Shown here: piece after piece, positions 1-9,197 of the stretch | Position numbering within the stretch: the stretch's first letter is position 1 | Layout of the letters: each line of letters starts with the position of its first letter | Assembly (NCBI GenBank): GCA_050251195.1 | Contig: JBFWNG010000013.1 | Span: 46,975-110,974 of the forward strand | Direction: 5' to 3' | Length of the DNA stretch: 64,000 bases | DNA from: JBFWNG01 sp050251195 | Lineage (GTDB): Bacteria; Bdellovibrionota_B; Oligoflexia; Oligoflexales; Oligoflexaceae | The notes under the pieces: generated by a model | Database searches by the model: none | Seen by the model: only the letters and a program-made list of their open reading frames with translations | Told to the model about the DNA's origin: nothing | Position numbers and translations under genes: made by a program

Positions 1-1095
1 TCTGACAGCAGAATGGACGAAGCGACCTACCTGCTAGCGCATTGCTATCACGAAGTGGCAGAACATGAAAAATCAATCGAAACACTTATGGTATTGGTGC
101 AGAAATACCCAAATACTAAGTTCATGCGTCCTGCTTTGTTAAACGGCGGAGAGTGGTCTATCCCAATGGCTTATGAAGAGCAGGCGATGTTTTTTCTTAA
201 GCGATTTGTCGTGCAGTTCCCTAAAGATAAAGTTGTTGAAAACGTAAAAGACACCCTGATTCCTCTGCTGGCTGGCCGTGAACTATACGGCGATATTTCT
301 CGTGTGCAATACGAACGGTCTGAATCAAAGTCGTTGGACGCCGATGCGCGCGCTAAAGCGGCATTCGAACTTATGAAGTTGGAAGAAAGATTTGGCGACA
401 AGAGCATTGCGGAAAAGGCTGCAAAAAAAATCGTGAGCAACAAGAATTCTTCAGCATCGGCGCGGTCGCAGGCACTGATCTTTGAAGCGAAAAACCTTTA
501 CATGAATAACGTAGCCAAACTACGTCAAGTCGAGCAAGAAATCGCGTCTCTCGATTTGACAAATGCCGACGTTATGGAGAGTTTGGCCGAAGTCCGGTTT
601 ATCTTGGCGCAGAAGAGCGCATATCAAGTGAAAGAAGAAGTGTTTAACCTGGGTCTTAAGGATCCAGCAGCTGAGCTTAGCAACCAGCATAAGGCTTTCT
701 TGGCGAGCTATAACAGTTTCAAGAAAGTATGTGAGACAGGACAAAACAGTTTTTGCGTTCCAGCACTCTTGAAAATTTCCGAAATGACTGAGCAGGCCGT
801 TGCTGTAATGGAAGAGCTGACGATTCCGGAAAGTTTGGACGCCAAGTCGGTTGCAGCGTTTAATACCCATAAAGAACAATTTCTCGATGAGCTTGCGCAG
901 ATCACGCAGCAAGCAGATGGGCAGTCAGTGGATTCTGTAGCCCAAGGGTCAACGACGCCTGAATGGGTGTCGCGGGTAAACTGGACGAACAACAGCGATT
1001 GGTTCTTTAACGAAAGTGAAAACGAAACCGGAAATAGTTTTATTCAATGGACAACAGAAGAAAGTCACGATGGAGCGGAAGATGATCAACAATAA
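1..1095 (+). CDS. TPR-type helical repeat protein, 5' end outside window
   Basis: The frame is open from the first base, with sense codons before the first ATG at 13, so the N-terminus lies upstream of the window. The visible 364 residues are mostly helical. An early segment has the tetratricopeptide pattern (a Tyr/Ala-rich helix, then a stretch ending in KYP), which suggests a protein-protein scaffold. There is no catalytic motif. The C-terminus is acidic and rich in Asn, Glu and Trp. It overlaps the next gene, a TPR lipoprotein, by 14 bases, so the two are very likely co-translated partners. Paired TPR proteins of this sort occur in the gliding/envelope clusters of Myxococcus (GltD/GltE) and Bdellovibrio. 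That parallel is an inference from architecture only. Confidence 0.75.
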   Translation, partial: SDSRMDEATYLLAHCYHEVAEHEKSIETLMVLVQKYPNTKFMRPALLNGGEWSIPMAYEEQAMFFLKRFVVQFPKDKVVENVKDTLIPLLAGRELYGDISRVQYERSESKSLDADARAKAAFELMKLEERFGDKSIAEKAAKKIVSNKNSSASARSQALIFEAKNLYMNNVAKLRQVEQEIASLDLTNADVMESLAEVRFILAQKSAYQVKEEVFNLGLKDPAAELSNQHKAFLASYNSFKKVCETGQNSFCVPALLKISEMTEQAVAVMEELTIPESLDAKSVAAFNTHKEQFLDELAQITQQADGQSVDSVAQGSTTPEWVSRVNWTNNSDWFFNESENETGNSFIQWTTEESHDGAEDDQQ

Positions 1096-2038
1096 ACAAA
1101 CAAAACTAGCGGCGACTCTGGTGCTAGGTGCGTCCCTACTGACAGGTTGTACGCTCTTTGGCGGCAAGAACGCGAACGAAGTGGTCGTGGCAGGTTCAAA
1201 GCCACAGACGATTGTCCAACATGTTGGGCACGACAAGCCAGTTATTTCAAAGCTTGATCGGGACAGCTGGGTGGAGATTCGCAAGTCTTCGGACAATGCA
1301 GTCAAGAAAATGTATGCGGCACTTGGCGCAAGAGAGTGGAACGTAGCGATCACAGACGCTCGTGCTTATCTTGCAAAGAAGCCAAAAGACTTTGACGCCC
1401 TCACCGTGCTGGCCGTCGGTTTGGCCATGGATAAGCAGTTGTCGCTTGCGAGCTACTATGCCAATCTAATCGAGAAGTTTTACGGCGACAATGCACACGT
1501 TAAGAATATTCGAGGTATCGCCGTTTATTACGCTCCGAACGTAACGATCCAAGATTATCGCCAAGCCATGGAACTCTTCCGCCAAGCCTTTGATATGGAC
1601 AGCAATCAAATTGCTGCCGGATTAAATCTTGGTCACGTTTATCTGAAGATGAACAACTTCCAACAAGCCGCTGAGACCTTTCAAGCCACTGAGCAACGCT
1701 GCAATTGCGAACCAGCGCTTATTGGCTACGGCTTGGCAACGGCACGCCTTGGACAGTACAAAGAATCCAAACTGGCGTTCGAGAAGGTTTTAGACATTAA
1801 CCCTGACAGCTCTTTGGCTCTTTACAGACTTGCTCTTATCGAGAAAGACGTTAATAAAGACTGGAGCAAAGCAAAACGCCATTTAGAGAAGCTTCTTGCC
1901 GCTCCTTCGGAGACGAACCTAGACATCAAACGCAGGGCAAATTTTCTTCTTCAAAGCATTGAGGCTCGAAAACTTGCTGACGACAATAACGAAGAAGATA
2001 TAAAGCCAACGAAGACGACGTTGGAGTCGAACGAGTAA
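1082..2038 (+). CDS. TPR-repeat lipoprotein
   Basis: The start at ATG 1082 is chosen because it gives a clean lipoprotein signal: a Lys-containing n-region, a hydrophobic core and lipobox LTGC with Cys at residue 23. A longer frame from 1016 would put 22 extra polar residues before the signal peptide. After the lipid anchor come about 50 polar residues and then at least four TPR-like helix pairs between roughly residues 80 and 270, including a segment with GLNLGHVYLKMNNFQQA. A short Cys-x-Cys lies mid-repeat. The C-terminus is charged. The product is probably an outer- or inner-membrane-anchored periplasmic scaffold working with the upstream TPR protein. It resembles GltE/AglT-type gliding lipoproteins in design, but the name is not secure. 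Confidence 0.8.
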   Translation: MINNKQTKLAATLVLGASLLTGCTLFGGKNANEVVVAGSKPQTIVQHVGHDKPVISKLDRDSWVEIRKSSDNAVKKMYAALGAREWNVAITDARAYLAKKPKDFDALTVLAVGLAMDKQLSLASYYANLIEKFYGDNAHVKNIRGIAVYYAPNVTIQDYRQAMELFRQAFDMDSNQIAAGLNLGHVYLKMNNFQQAAETFQATEQRCNCEPALIGYGLATARLGQYKESKLAFEKVLDINPDSSLALYRLALIEKDVNKDWSKAKRHLEKLLAAPSETNLDIKRRANFLLQSIEARKLADDNNEEDIKPTKTTLESNE

Positions 2039-2064
2039 TCGCAAAGAACGTCAATGGATTATTC

Positions 2065-2187
2065 TTCCGCGTTTCCAAACTTCCGCGCCTCCGCGATCAA
2101 AACGGTAAAAACCGGCCACGTGGGTAACGCTGATGGCTGGAGATATAGGTAACGAATTATACCGCTTGAACGCGGAGGCGCGGAAGT
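2065..2187. repeat. Inverted pair of dispersed GC-rich intergenic repeat
   Basis: The 225-base gap between the TPR lipoprotein and the next gene holds two copies of a GC-rich unit facing each other. The left copy (2065-2100) contains TTCCGCGCCTCCGCGATCAA at 2081-2100. The right copy contains TTGAACGCGGAGGCGCGGAA at 2166-2185, the reverse complement with one mismatch. The arms are about 65 bases apart and could form a large hairpin. Related copies lie at 16872-16907 and 35087-35124, so this is a dispersed family rather than a local terminator. No open frame is seen here. Confidence 0.75.
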
Positions 2188-2263
2188 TAGCGCCCTTTGC
2201 GGTTAAATATCTTTGCCATTTTTGCTATAGTAGTCAGATACTCTTTAGGACTAGGAGGCTACT

Positions 2264-2986
2264 ATGGCTCGACGGCTGACCATTGTTTTTTTGTTTTTCT
2301 TTTCACCTGTAGCCTTCGGCGGTGATTCCTCCCTAGTCAACCTGCTTTCCGCTTTTCTCTATAACCAGGTGAAAATATACGAATTCGTGGGTAAAAAGGA
2401 TTCAGATTCCGCTAATTTTGTCCTTAATAGGGCAGTCGCTTTTAATCAATTCATGCAGCTCCCTAAGTTCCCGACGGGGTTCAAAAGGGACGTGAGAACG
2501 GACAAACGGGCTCCCGAAAGGTTTATGAAGAATCTTGTCGATCCTAAGGAACTTGCGTTTGTTCAAGAGACATACCTCCGCGCAAACCCCAAAGAATGTC
2601 AAGATAGTGATGGACTTGCGGCCATATCGCTTTTTGATAACCGTCAAGCTCGGCTCTCTTATATTGTTGACCCAAAAGAAAGGGTTAAGCTAGAATGCCT
2701 GGCTTTAGCGCCGTTCTTGCAAGACAAGAATTTCAAAGATCTTTCCCTTGCCGACAAAGTTCAGTTTTTGGCGGATTGGGAGAAGAAGGGCAGTATATCA
2801 AGTGAGGCGGCACAACTTGCGAAAGCAGCGCTTTTTGTAGCGCATCATAAGTTCTCGGCGGCACTGAACGGTCTCTTTGACCTTCAAACTAAAGACAGCA
2901 AATACGTTATTATGTACGACGTCACGCAGAGAGCCTATAGCTACATGGAACACGGAAAGGGCAATGTTGCCCTAAAAGGTTTGTAA
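2264..2986 (+). CDS. Secreted protein of unknown function
   Basis: This 240-residue product begins with a short signal peptide (MARR then a Phe/Leu-rich core ending near AFG, about residue 19) and is otherwise soluble and mixed charged. It has a clear ribosome site AGGAGG at 2253-2258, five bases before the ATG. No known catalytic motif is recognised. The second half is Leu/Lys/Asp-rich and looks helical. It ends ten bases before the GTG of the methionine-synthesis gene, so the two may be transcribed together without a shared function. A possible -10 hexamer TATAGT lies at 2226-2231, but no good -35 is visible. Confidence 0.7.
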   Translation: MARRLTIVFLFFFSPVAFGGDSSLVNLLSAFLYNQVKIYEFVGKKDSDSANFVLNRAVAFNQFMQLPKFPTGFKRDVRTDKRAPERFMKNLVDPKELAFVQETYLRANPKECQDSDGLAAISLFDNRQARLSYIVDPKERVKLECLALAPFLQDKNFKDLSLADKVQFLADWEKKGSISSEAAQLAKAALFVAHHKFSAALNGLFDLQTKDSKYVIMYDVTQRAYSYMEHGKGNVALKGL

Positions 2987-2995
2987 GGAACATAG

Positions 2996-4858
2996 GTGAA
3001 CAGAACAGATATTAGAGACGTTCTCAGGAATAAGATTCCACTTTTGTTTGATGGTGCGACAGGTACCGAGCTTTACAATAAGGGCATTTTCATCAACAAA
3101 TGCTTTGAAGAAGCAAACCTCTACAACACGCATATGGTGGCGGAGCTTCATAACGACTACGTTAAAGCCGGTGCGGAAGTTTTGGAGTCCAACACTTGGG
3201 GCGCAAACAGATTTAAGCTAGCTAAGCACAATCTTCAGGATAAAACCTACGAAATAAATAAGGCTGGCGCTTCGATAGCCCGTCAAGCGGCCGGCGCCGA
3301 AGCATACGTTGCCGGCTCCGTCGGTCCTCTTGGTGTGCGAATTGAACCGTGGGGACCTACCTCGTTCGATGAAGCCATCCAGGCGTTTACCGAACAAATG
3401 CAAGGCCTGATTGACGGCGGAATCGATATCTTTAGTTTGCAAACGTTCTCGGATATTTCCGAGCTTCAGCAGGCGATCAAGGCTGCTCGGAATGTGTCAA
3501 AGGACACACCGATTTTCGCGCAGGTTTCTATCAACCTTGACGGCAATCTGCCGTTAGGTACTCCGCTGAAATGGGCGATACAAAAGATGGACGAATGGGG
3601 CGTGGACGTTATCGGTCTCAATTGCTCCATCGGCCCGCAACCGATGTTTAGCCGAATCGCGACAATAAAGGGGCTCACGACCAAGCCCATTGTTATGCAA
3701 CCAAACGCTGGCTTGCCAAAGGAAGTGGAAGGTCGGACGATCTACATGTGTACTCCGGAATACATGGGAGAGTTTACGAAGAACTTTTTGCAAGAAGGCG
3801 TCCAGTTTGTCGGTGGTTGCTGCGGTACTTCGCCGGAACATGTGAAAGCAATGGCAAAAGCGTTTCGACACTATCGCTCGACAATGCATATCGAACAACC
3901 GCTCACGCGCATCTATGCGACGCCAACAGAGGAGAAGAAGCCGGATGTTGCGAAGGTGCCATTCCGGGAAAAGTCTATGTGGTCGCAAAAGATCGCAGAC
4001 GGCGAGAGCGTGTTCTCAGTTGAGCTATTGCCTCCAGCGGGCGTCGATTTCACCGATATTTTGGCGAAATCAAAGGCGCTGAAACAAGCTGGCGTTGATG
4101 CGATAAATATTCCCGACGGACCGCGCGCCGGCGCGCGCATGAGTGCCATTCTCACCTCGGTAATCATCGAACAGCAAGCTGGTATTGAAACCGTTCTTCA
4201 CTACACCTGCCGCGATAGAAACTTGCTTGGCATGCAGTCCGATATGTTGGGTGCGCAAGCAATCGGTCTTCGCAATATGCTGTTAATAACAGGCGATCCG
4301 CCTAAAATGGGAAGTTATCCTGACGCTACGGGCGTCTTCGACATCGACGCCATTGGCCTCGTGAACATGGTTCGTCAGCTAAACTCAGGTGTTGATCTCG
4401 GTGGACGGCCGATAGGCAAGCCTACATCCATGTCTATTGGAGTCGGCGTCAATCCCGTTCATCAAAACTTCGAATATGAGATGAAGCGCTTTTGCTACAA
4501 AGTCGAGGCTGGCGCCGAATGGGCGATTACCCAGCCGGTATTCGATGTCGCAGCGCTCTACAAATTTATTGACTATATTGAAAAGCATAATGTTCGAATT
4601 CCGATTATTGCAGGCATATGGCCCCTCTTAAGCTTTCGCAACGCCCAGTTCATGAACAACGAGGTACCCGGCGTCGTCATCCCTAAGGAGATAATGGCGC
4701 AAATGGCGGAGCCGCAAACACCGGAAGAAGCGCGACAGACAGGAGTTCGCATCGCCCGCAAAATGTCAGAGGAACTTAAGGGCGTTGTGCAAGGAATACA
4801 AGTCTCCGCGCCGTTCGGTAGGATCGACCTCGCGTTGCAAGTGGCGGGACGCAACTAA
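2996..4858 (+). CDS. Bifunctional homocysteine S-methyltransferase / 5,10-methylenetetrahydrofolate reductase
   Basis: The protein (620 aa, GTG start with AAGGA just upstream) joins two enzymes of one-carbon metabolism. Residues about 10-300 form a homocysteine methyltransferase barrel, with the zinc-ligand pattern Cys210 (LNCSIGP) and the pair Cys275-Cys276 in GGCCGT. Residues about 330-615 form a methylenetetrahydrofolate reductase barrel, with FSVELLPP near its start and the LLITGDPP segment near residue 430. The same fusion is known as YitJ in Bacillus and occurs in several proteobacteria. It would make methyl-THF and pass the methyl group to homocysteine, giving methionine in the cytoplasm. 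The next gene starts five bases after its stop. The source of the methyl donor (methyl-THF or S-methylmethionine) is not decided by sequence. Confidence 0.92.
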   Translation: MNRTDIRDVLRNKIPLLFDGATGTELYNKGIFINKCFEEANLYNTHMVAELHNDYVKAGAEVLESNTWGANRFKLAKHNLQDKTYEINKAGASIARQAAGAEAYVAGSVGPLGVRIEPWGPTSFDEAIQAFTEQMQGLIDGGIDIFSLQTFSDISELQQAIKAARNVSKDTPIFAQVSINLDGNLPLGTPLKWAIQKMDEWGVDVIGLNCSIGPQPMFSRIATIKGLTTKPIVMQPNAGLPKEVEGRTIYMCTPEYMGEFTKNFLQEGVQFVGGCCGTSPEHVKAMAKAFRHYRSTMHIEQPLTRIYATPTEEKKPDVAKVPFREKSMWSQKIADGESVFSVELLPPAGVDFTDILAKSKALKQAGVDAINIPDGPRAGARMSAILTSVIIEQQAGIETVLHYTCRDRNLLGMQSDMLGAQAIGLRNMLLITGDPPKMGSYPDATGVFDIDAIGLVNMVRQLNSGVDLGGRPIGKPTSMSIGVGVNPVHQNFEYEMKRFCYKVEAGAEWAITQPVFDVAALYKFIDYIEKHNVRIPIIAGIWPLLSFRNAQFMNNEVPGVVIPKEIMAQMAEPQTPEEARQTGVRIARKMSEELKGVVQGIQVSAPFGRIDLALQVAGRN

Positions 4859-4863
4859 AACCC

Positions 4864-6168
4864 GTGTTCGATCGGATTCAGGATTACATCACGACATACG
4901 GAGAACCTTCCTCCGAGAAAATCGCGCGCAGCGTCCCCTACGGGCAGTGGGACCATGTCTTTGCTGTTCCTTCAATGGGAGAAAGTTCGCTTGCCACTCG
5001 ATTCTTGGATTCGGTCGAGAGGGTAGCGCGAGCGAGCAAGCGACGCTTACTCGTTCTCTTCTTTATCAACGCGCGAGAAGGCACAGACAGGCATTTTCAA
5101 GATAACCAGGCAACTTTGGAAATTATTCGCGCCCGATACGGCAATGCTCGCCTCGTCTGCACCGACCCGCCAACCTATTTCGTATCAGGCGAAGGTGTGG
5201 ATATTGTTGTTCCGTATTTCAATGAAGAGCCTCACCTGATTCCCTTTAAAGAGGGCATTGGCCTCGTTCGAAAACTGATCAATGATACGGCGGCATGGTT
5301 GTGTTCGACGAATGTTGTCACGTCAGGTTGGATCCATAATACGGACGTGGACGTCGAGTTGCCGTCTGACTACCTTGGCATTTACGAGAGTCCTGGCGAT
5401 TATTGTGCCATTATTCATCCCTATCGTCATCTGCCGGCAGGCGATCCAAATTCGGCGAAATGGCCAATCCTCCAAACTTATGAAATATGGCTGCGCTACT
5501 ACTATTTAGGGCTAAAGCATGCAGGCTCCCCATACGCGATGCATACCCTTGGGAGTACTATCTCTGTCAGCGCTGAGGCCTATGCAAAAGTTCGCGGTGT
5601 GCCGAAACGTCAAGCCGGAGAAGACTTTTATTGGCTTAACAAGTTGCGCAAAGTCGGAGAGATCCGTTACGAAAGGGATGTCGGTCCTTTGAATATCATT
5701 GAACGGGAGTCGACGCGCGTTCCCTTCGGAACAGGGGCTACTCTTGCTAAGACGCATTCCATTTCTGAATTTCATTTTCTTGACCCCCGAAATTTCGATG
5801 TGTTGGAAACTCTGTTGCGATGCATGGATGACTTTCTCATGGGTGACGGGCAATTCAGTGTCAGTGATGTGTTGAGCGTTATGCCGATCGACGCGGAGTT
5901 AAAGTCTGTGCTTGGCAGCGTTTTCACGAAAATGGGCTTTGATGACGCCTGTAAAAGAATTTCTCGTTCCGCAGGCGATCGTATCCGTCGAAAAAACTTT
6001 GTTGATTGGTTCGACGCCTTTAAAACTCTCAAATTTGTTCATGCACTAAGAGACAACGTTTTTCCTAATGTTTTCTACCGTGATGCATTGACTGCCGCCC
6101 GCTTCATATCTCTCGATGAAAATTGGTCGGATAAGCAAATTCTGACGCTTCTGCAAACAATTTCATGA
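4864..6168 (+). CDS. Glycosyltransferase-like protein, GT-A fold
   Basis: The 434-residue cytoplasmic protein starts at a GTG five bases after the preceding stop. It has an N-terminal nucleotide-sugar-binding-like region (VFAVPSMGES, then LLVLFFINAREGTD). It has a DxD-type metal site NTDVDV (Asp161, Asp163) and an acidic pair in GEDFYWLNK (Glu253-Asp254), placed as in family-2 glycosyltransferases. No membrane segment is present. It is probably co-transcribed with the upstream methionine gene and the downstream PilT-like gene. The acceptor and sugar cannot be deduced. The family call rests on motif spacing, so it is moderately secure. Confidence 0.65.
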   Translation: MFDRIQDYITTYGEPSSEKIARSVPYGQWDHVFAVPSMGESSLATRFLDSVERVARASKRRLLVLFFINAREGTDRHFQDNQATLEIIRARYGNARLVCTDPPTYFVSGEGVDIVVPYFNEEPHLIPFKEGIGLVRKLINDTAAWLCSTNVVTSGWIHNTDVDVELPSDYLGIYESPGDYCAIIHPYRHLPAGDPNSAKWPILQTYEIWLRYYYLGLKHAGSPYAMHTLGSTISVSAEAYAKVRGVPKRQAGEDFYWLNKLRKVGEIRYERDVGPLNIIERESTRVPFGTGATLAKTHSISEFHFLDPRNFDVLETLLRCMDDFLMGDGQFSVSDVLSVMPIDAELKSVLGSVFTKMGFDDACKRISRSAGDRIRRKNFVDWFDAFKTLKFVHALRDNVFPNVFYRDALTAARFISLDENWSDKQILTLLQTIS

Positions 6169-6180
6169 TGTTTTCCTTGT

Positions 6181-8274
6181 TTGGTCTCTGACGATAGTTT
6201 CTCAAGGTTCTCGTTAAGATGCCGAAATTCCTATGAGGATAAACCAGAATTTAAACGGCTTTGCATGAAGGCTTTTAAAACTCTTTTAAAACAGTGTCTC
6301 ACCCTCAGGGCGACTCAGATCGATATTGTTCCCGATCAGTACGTCGTCGTGTCGGTGGACGGCAAAGCCAATCCTCTAAAGAACTTCGGCAAGCCCGACA
6401 AACAAGCCCTCAAAGAATTGATGCAGTCACTGTTCCCTAAAGATCGTGACAAGCTGAGATCTGGCCAACCCGTGAAGGGAATGCTGACCATTGTGAACGT
6501 CGGCAACGTATACATGGTGGGAGTGCCGCTTAAGTTGTCGGTTCACATCTTCCTGAGCGAAGCCGGAAAGCAACAAGCGGACATATTTATGAGTGCGCAA
6601 GGACGCGCGCCCACCAATTTGCCAACTGGCAAACCCAAAGCCCCTCCGTCAGGTATGTCCAATGTCACTACAAAAAACCCGGAGCCAATGCGATTGACTG
6701 GTTTCGATAGTGACCAGGTAGATGAATCAATGGTTGATGCTTCGACCGACGGCAACTACTTGATGGACGGAGCTTCGATTGCCAAAAAACCAATGCCGCT
6801 CGAGGCGAGACTTGACGCGCATGTTGAGCAATCCTCTTCGATGGTTGATGAACGCGTTGAAATTGCAAAGCCGAGGGATGTTGCATTAGACATGACGAGC
6901 GCGCCCTTTGAAATCGAGAGAAAAGGGACTAGCTCGGTTGTGGAACCGACGGCGCCCGCTACCTCCGAAATGCAATCGGGTAGTTCTCCTCTATATTCCC
7001 CTTCGGCGTCGGTTTCCGAGAGCATGGTTTCCGAGAATGTGATTTCCGAAAGAGTAGAAGGGGCGCATGTTCCGGAGAGCTCTGAAAGCTACGTTCTAGA
7101 AACAAAAGTGAAGGACATCAGTGCTGTGATGGCGATGTCCACGGCACCGGTCGAAAGCGATGTGACGGAACCGCCGGCGAGAATGGAATCGGTAGAATCC
7201 TCACATCCCGCAGATCCTACGCCTGACATGAGGCTGGTCGAAATAGTTGCTGAGGCGAGAGACAAAAGGGCTTCGTCAATTCATCTGCGTGGCAGTGACC
7301 CTGTGTTCTTACGAATCGACGGAACACTGCACAATAACTATGGCCAGGAAGTAAGCCGAGAAGACATTGACCGGATCGTTACAGGACTCGTTAAGGGGCA
7401 TCGGTATGATCAGCTCTTGAGAAACGGCTGCACTGAGTTTTACGAATCAATGCCAGACCTGGGTCGGTGCAATTTTAAGGTGTTTTTCGAAAGAGGCGAG
7501 CAAGCTCTCATCGTCACTCCAATTTATCAGGAAATTCCTTACCTAAGTGTATTCGGACTGAGTGATTACTGGAATTCCGTATCAACGTCACCCGGGCTTG
7601 TCTTAGTACTTTCTGAAGATCAAATTTCCTTGCGCAAGGTGCTTGCATCGTTGGTCGAGAATATCAATGAGCACAGCGTTAAGCATATAGTAAGCTATGT
7701 TGAAGACGCATGCTTCGAGCATAAAACAAAAAATTCCATCATTAGTCATATGGAAAATGGGTCAGCGCAACCTTGGGAAAAACAGGATGCAGACGTTGTC
7801 GTTGTTTCTCAAATATCTGGGAAGCATACGATCCGGAGAGCGTTCGAGATGGTCCAAAGAGGCGGGTTAGTCGTTGCTGGATGTACTGCAAAATCTATCA
7901 CGGACGGCTTGCGGGCAATAAAAAACGTTATTGTTTGTGATGACCCGAGAACGTCCTACATGTTTACCAGTTCGTTGAACGCCATATTCTGTGTCAAAAG
8001 CATTACGTCGGTGGATAGAACTCTTTGCTACGCCCACGAAGCGCTCCTTATGAGCGAACCCGTTCGCAAGGAACTCGAGTTGAACCTTGCTTCCGACCTT
8101 AAAGACCTTCTAAGAACCATGGACGCCCGCGGCGCATCTCTGAACGAGAGCTTGCTCGTGTTGATGAAAGCCGGTTCCATCGGCCTTGATATCGCCCTAA
8201 GGGTCACCGATGACCAAGAAGATCTTATGACCCGGCTGCACGAGGCCGGAATGCTTGGACAAAGTAGCGCCTGA
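6181..8274 (+). CDS. PilT/GspE-like secretion-ATPase homologue lacking nucleotide-binding motifs
   Basis: The C-terminal half (from residue 350, counting from a TTG start) follows the PilT layout. There is an N-domain with RASSIHLRGSDPVFLRIDG, then the ATPase core and the C-terminal helices. The signature motifs are gone. The Walker A loop is replaced by VLSEDQISLRK (about 476-486), the Walker B/Asp-box by DVVVVSQISG (538-547), and the His-box by AGCTAKS (566-572). Residues about 29-130 look like a second, diverged N-domain (ATQIDIVPDQYVVVSVDG). A 200-residue Ser/Pro/Glu-rich linker joins the two. The start is uncertain: no good ribosome site precedes TTG 6181, and ATG 6265 is an alternative. 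It is probably a regulatory or structural pseudo-ATPase that pairs with true pilus motor ATPases. Confidence 0.75.
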   Translation: MVSDDSFSRFSLRCRNSYEDKPEFKRLCMKAFKTLLKQCLTLRATQIDIVPDQYVVVSVDGKANPLKNFGKPDKQALKELMQSLFPKDRDKLRSGQPVKGMLTIVNVGNVYMVGVPLKLSVHIFLSEAGKQQADIFMSAQGRAPTNLPTGKPKAPPSGMSNVTTKNPEPMRLTGFDSDQVDESMVDASTDGNYLMDGASIAKKPMPLEARLDAHVEQSSSMVDERVEIAKPRDVALDMTSAPFEIERKGTSSVVEPTAPATSEMQSGSSPLYSPSASVSESMVSENVISERVEGAHVPESSESYVLETKVKDISAVMAMSTAPVESDVTEPPARMESVESSHPADPTPDMRLVEIVAEARDKRASSIHLRGSDPVFLRIDGTLHNNYGQEVSREDIDRIVTGLVKGHRYDQLLRNGCTEFYESMPDLGRCNFKVFFERGEQALIVTPIYQEIPYLSVFGLSDYWNSVSTSPGLVLVLSEDQISLRKVLASLVENINEHSVKHIVSYVEDACFEHKTKNSIISHMENGSAQPWEKQDADVVVVSQISGKHTIRRAFEMVQRGGLVVAGCTAKSITDGLRAIKNVIVCDDPRTSYMFTSSLNAIFCVKSITSVDRTLCYAHEALLMSEPVRKELELNLASDLKDLLRTMDARGASLNESLLVLMKAGSIGLDIALRVTDDQEDLMTRLHEAGMLGQSSA

Positions 8275-8354
8275 CGAGGCCCCTTCTTCTCTGAAATTCA
8301 TTAAGTTTTTCTTAATAATGCCGATTTATAACAAAACGGGTTTAAGGACTTCTT

Positions 8355-8885
8355 ATGCTTCTAAAGTATATCCTCGTCCTCGGCATTGCTCTCGTTACTA
8401 CCACTATCTCTTGTAAAAGAGAGACCGGAAATACGGTATCGTCGGGTGCTCCTCCTCCGCAAGAATCAGCCGCACCACCGCCACCTCCACCTTCGGCGGA
8501 TACGACGACGACAACTAAACCACCCTGCGAAGACAAAGATAAAGATAAGGATGACGACGACGACAAGGAATTGGTGAGCGGAGGCAAGACCACCATTGCT
8601 AGTTCTGGTTGTAGTTCTGCTTGCGAGACTTTTATTAAGGTTTGCAAGAAAAATCCAAAGGATACCCTAGCCTGTCAGGGATCGGATAACTGCAAGAAAA
8701 CCTGCGGTGATGACGATGATGACAAGGACGACGATAAGGATGATGACAAGGACGACGATAAGGGTGATGACGACGACGATGATGATGATAAAGATGACGA
8801 CAAGGACGATGACGACGACAAAGATGACGACAAAGACGACGACAAAGACGACGACGACGATAAGAAGGAAGAAGATTGCGTATAG
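8355..8885 (+). CDS. Lipoprotein with long Asp/Lys repeat tail
   Basis: This 176-residue product has a type II signal peptide ending in TISC (Cys20). A Pro/Thr-rich spacer follows, then a central region with six cysteines (about residues 79-116) that may form disulfides. The last 60 residues are nearly all Asp and Lys in DDDK/DDDKDD blocks, ending EEDCV. The tail is encoded by near-repetitive GAC/GAT/AAG triplets at 8706-8870, which should be prone to slippage and length variation. Acidic runs of this kind bind divalent cations in other proteins; that role is inferred here. An 80-base upstream gap and a strong terminator downstream make it a single-gene unit. Confidence 0.8.
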   Translation: MLLKYILVLGIALVTTTISCKRETGNTVSSGAPPPQESAAPPPPPPSADTTTTTKPPCEDKDKDKDDDDDKELVSGGKTTIASSGCSSACETFIKVCKKNPKDTLACQGSDNCKKTCGDDDDDKDDDKDDDKDDDKGDDDDDDDDKDDDKDDDDDKDDDKDDDKDDDDDKKEEDCV

Positions 8886-8910
8886 GACGCATTAAGAGAC
8901 GGAAGAAACA

Positions 8911-8936
8911 GAGCGGGTCAACCCGCTCTTTTTTTT
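8911..8936 (+). terminator. Rho-independent terminator after the Asp-rich lipoprotein gene
   Basis: A perfect GAGCGGG/CCCGCTC stem with a TCAA loop is followed directly by a run of eight T. It lies 25 bases after the stop codon at 8885. This is a textbook intrinsic terminator for the plus strand. Confidence 0.93.
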
Positions 8937-9197
8937 GAGATACCCCATCGAACCTTCGGCGCCGTGGATAACGGGTGCTCTCGCCAGCGCCGAGCGCCCC
9001 TTCAAGACAATTGTTGGGCGTTCGACTGTCCCCTTAATTGGACCCTTAATTTATTCCCCATAAAAACAGTAACTTGACCGGATCCTTCTGTTTAATGAAA
9101 ATTTACTATACAAAAAAATTGACATTGGCCAAATTAATGTATATAAAACTCAACAAAGGAGAATGGCTCCAATAACCGAAAAACCGAGGAGTTTTAT
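8937..9197 (+). promoter_or_regulatory. Intergenic region with sigma-70 promoter for the next lipoprotein
   Basis: The 260-base gap holds no gene. At 9119-9124 lies TTGACA and at 9142-9147 TATAAA, exactly 17 bases apart, giving a near-consensus sigma-70 promoter. Transcription would start near 9154. A ribosome site (CCGAGGAG, 9183-9190) precedes the ATG at 9198. Two short CCCTTAATT direct repeats occur at about 9030-9052 with no assigned role. Confidence 0.8.

Noticed and set aside
8635..8892. Minus-strand Arg/His-rich frame opposite the Asp/Lys tail
   Set aside because: It is the mirror of the repetitive GAC/AAG codons; composition is biased and there is no start context.
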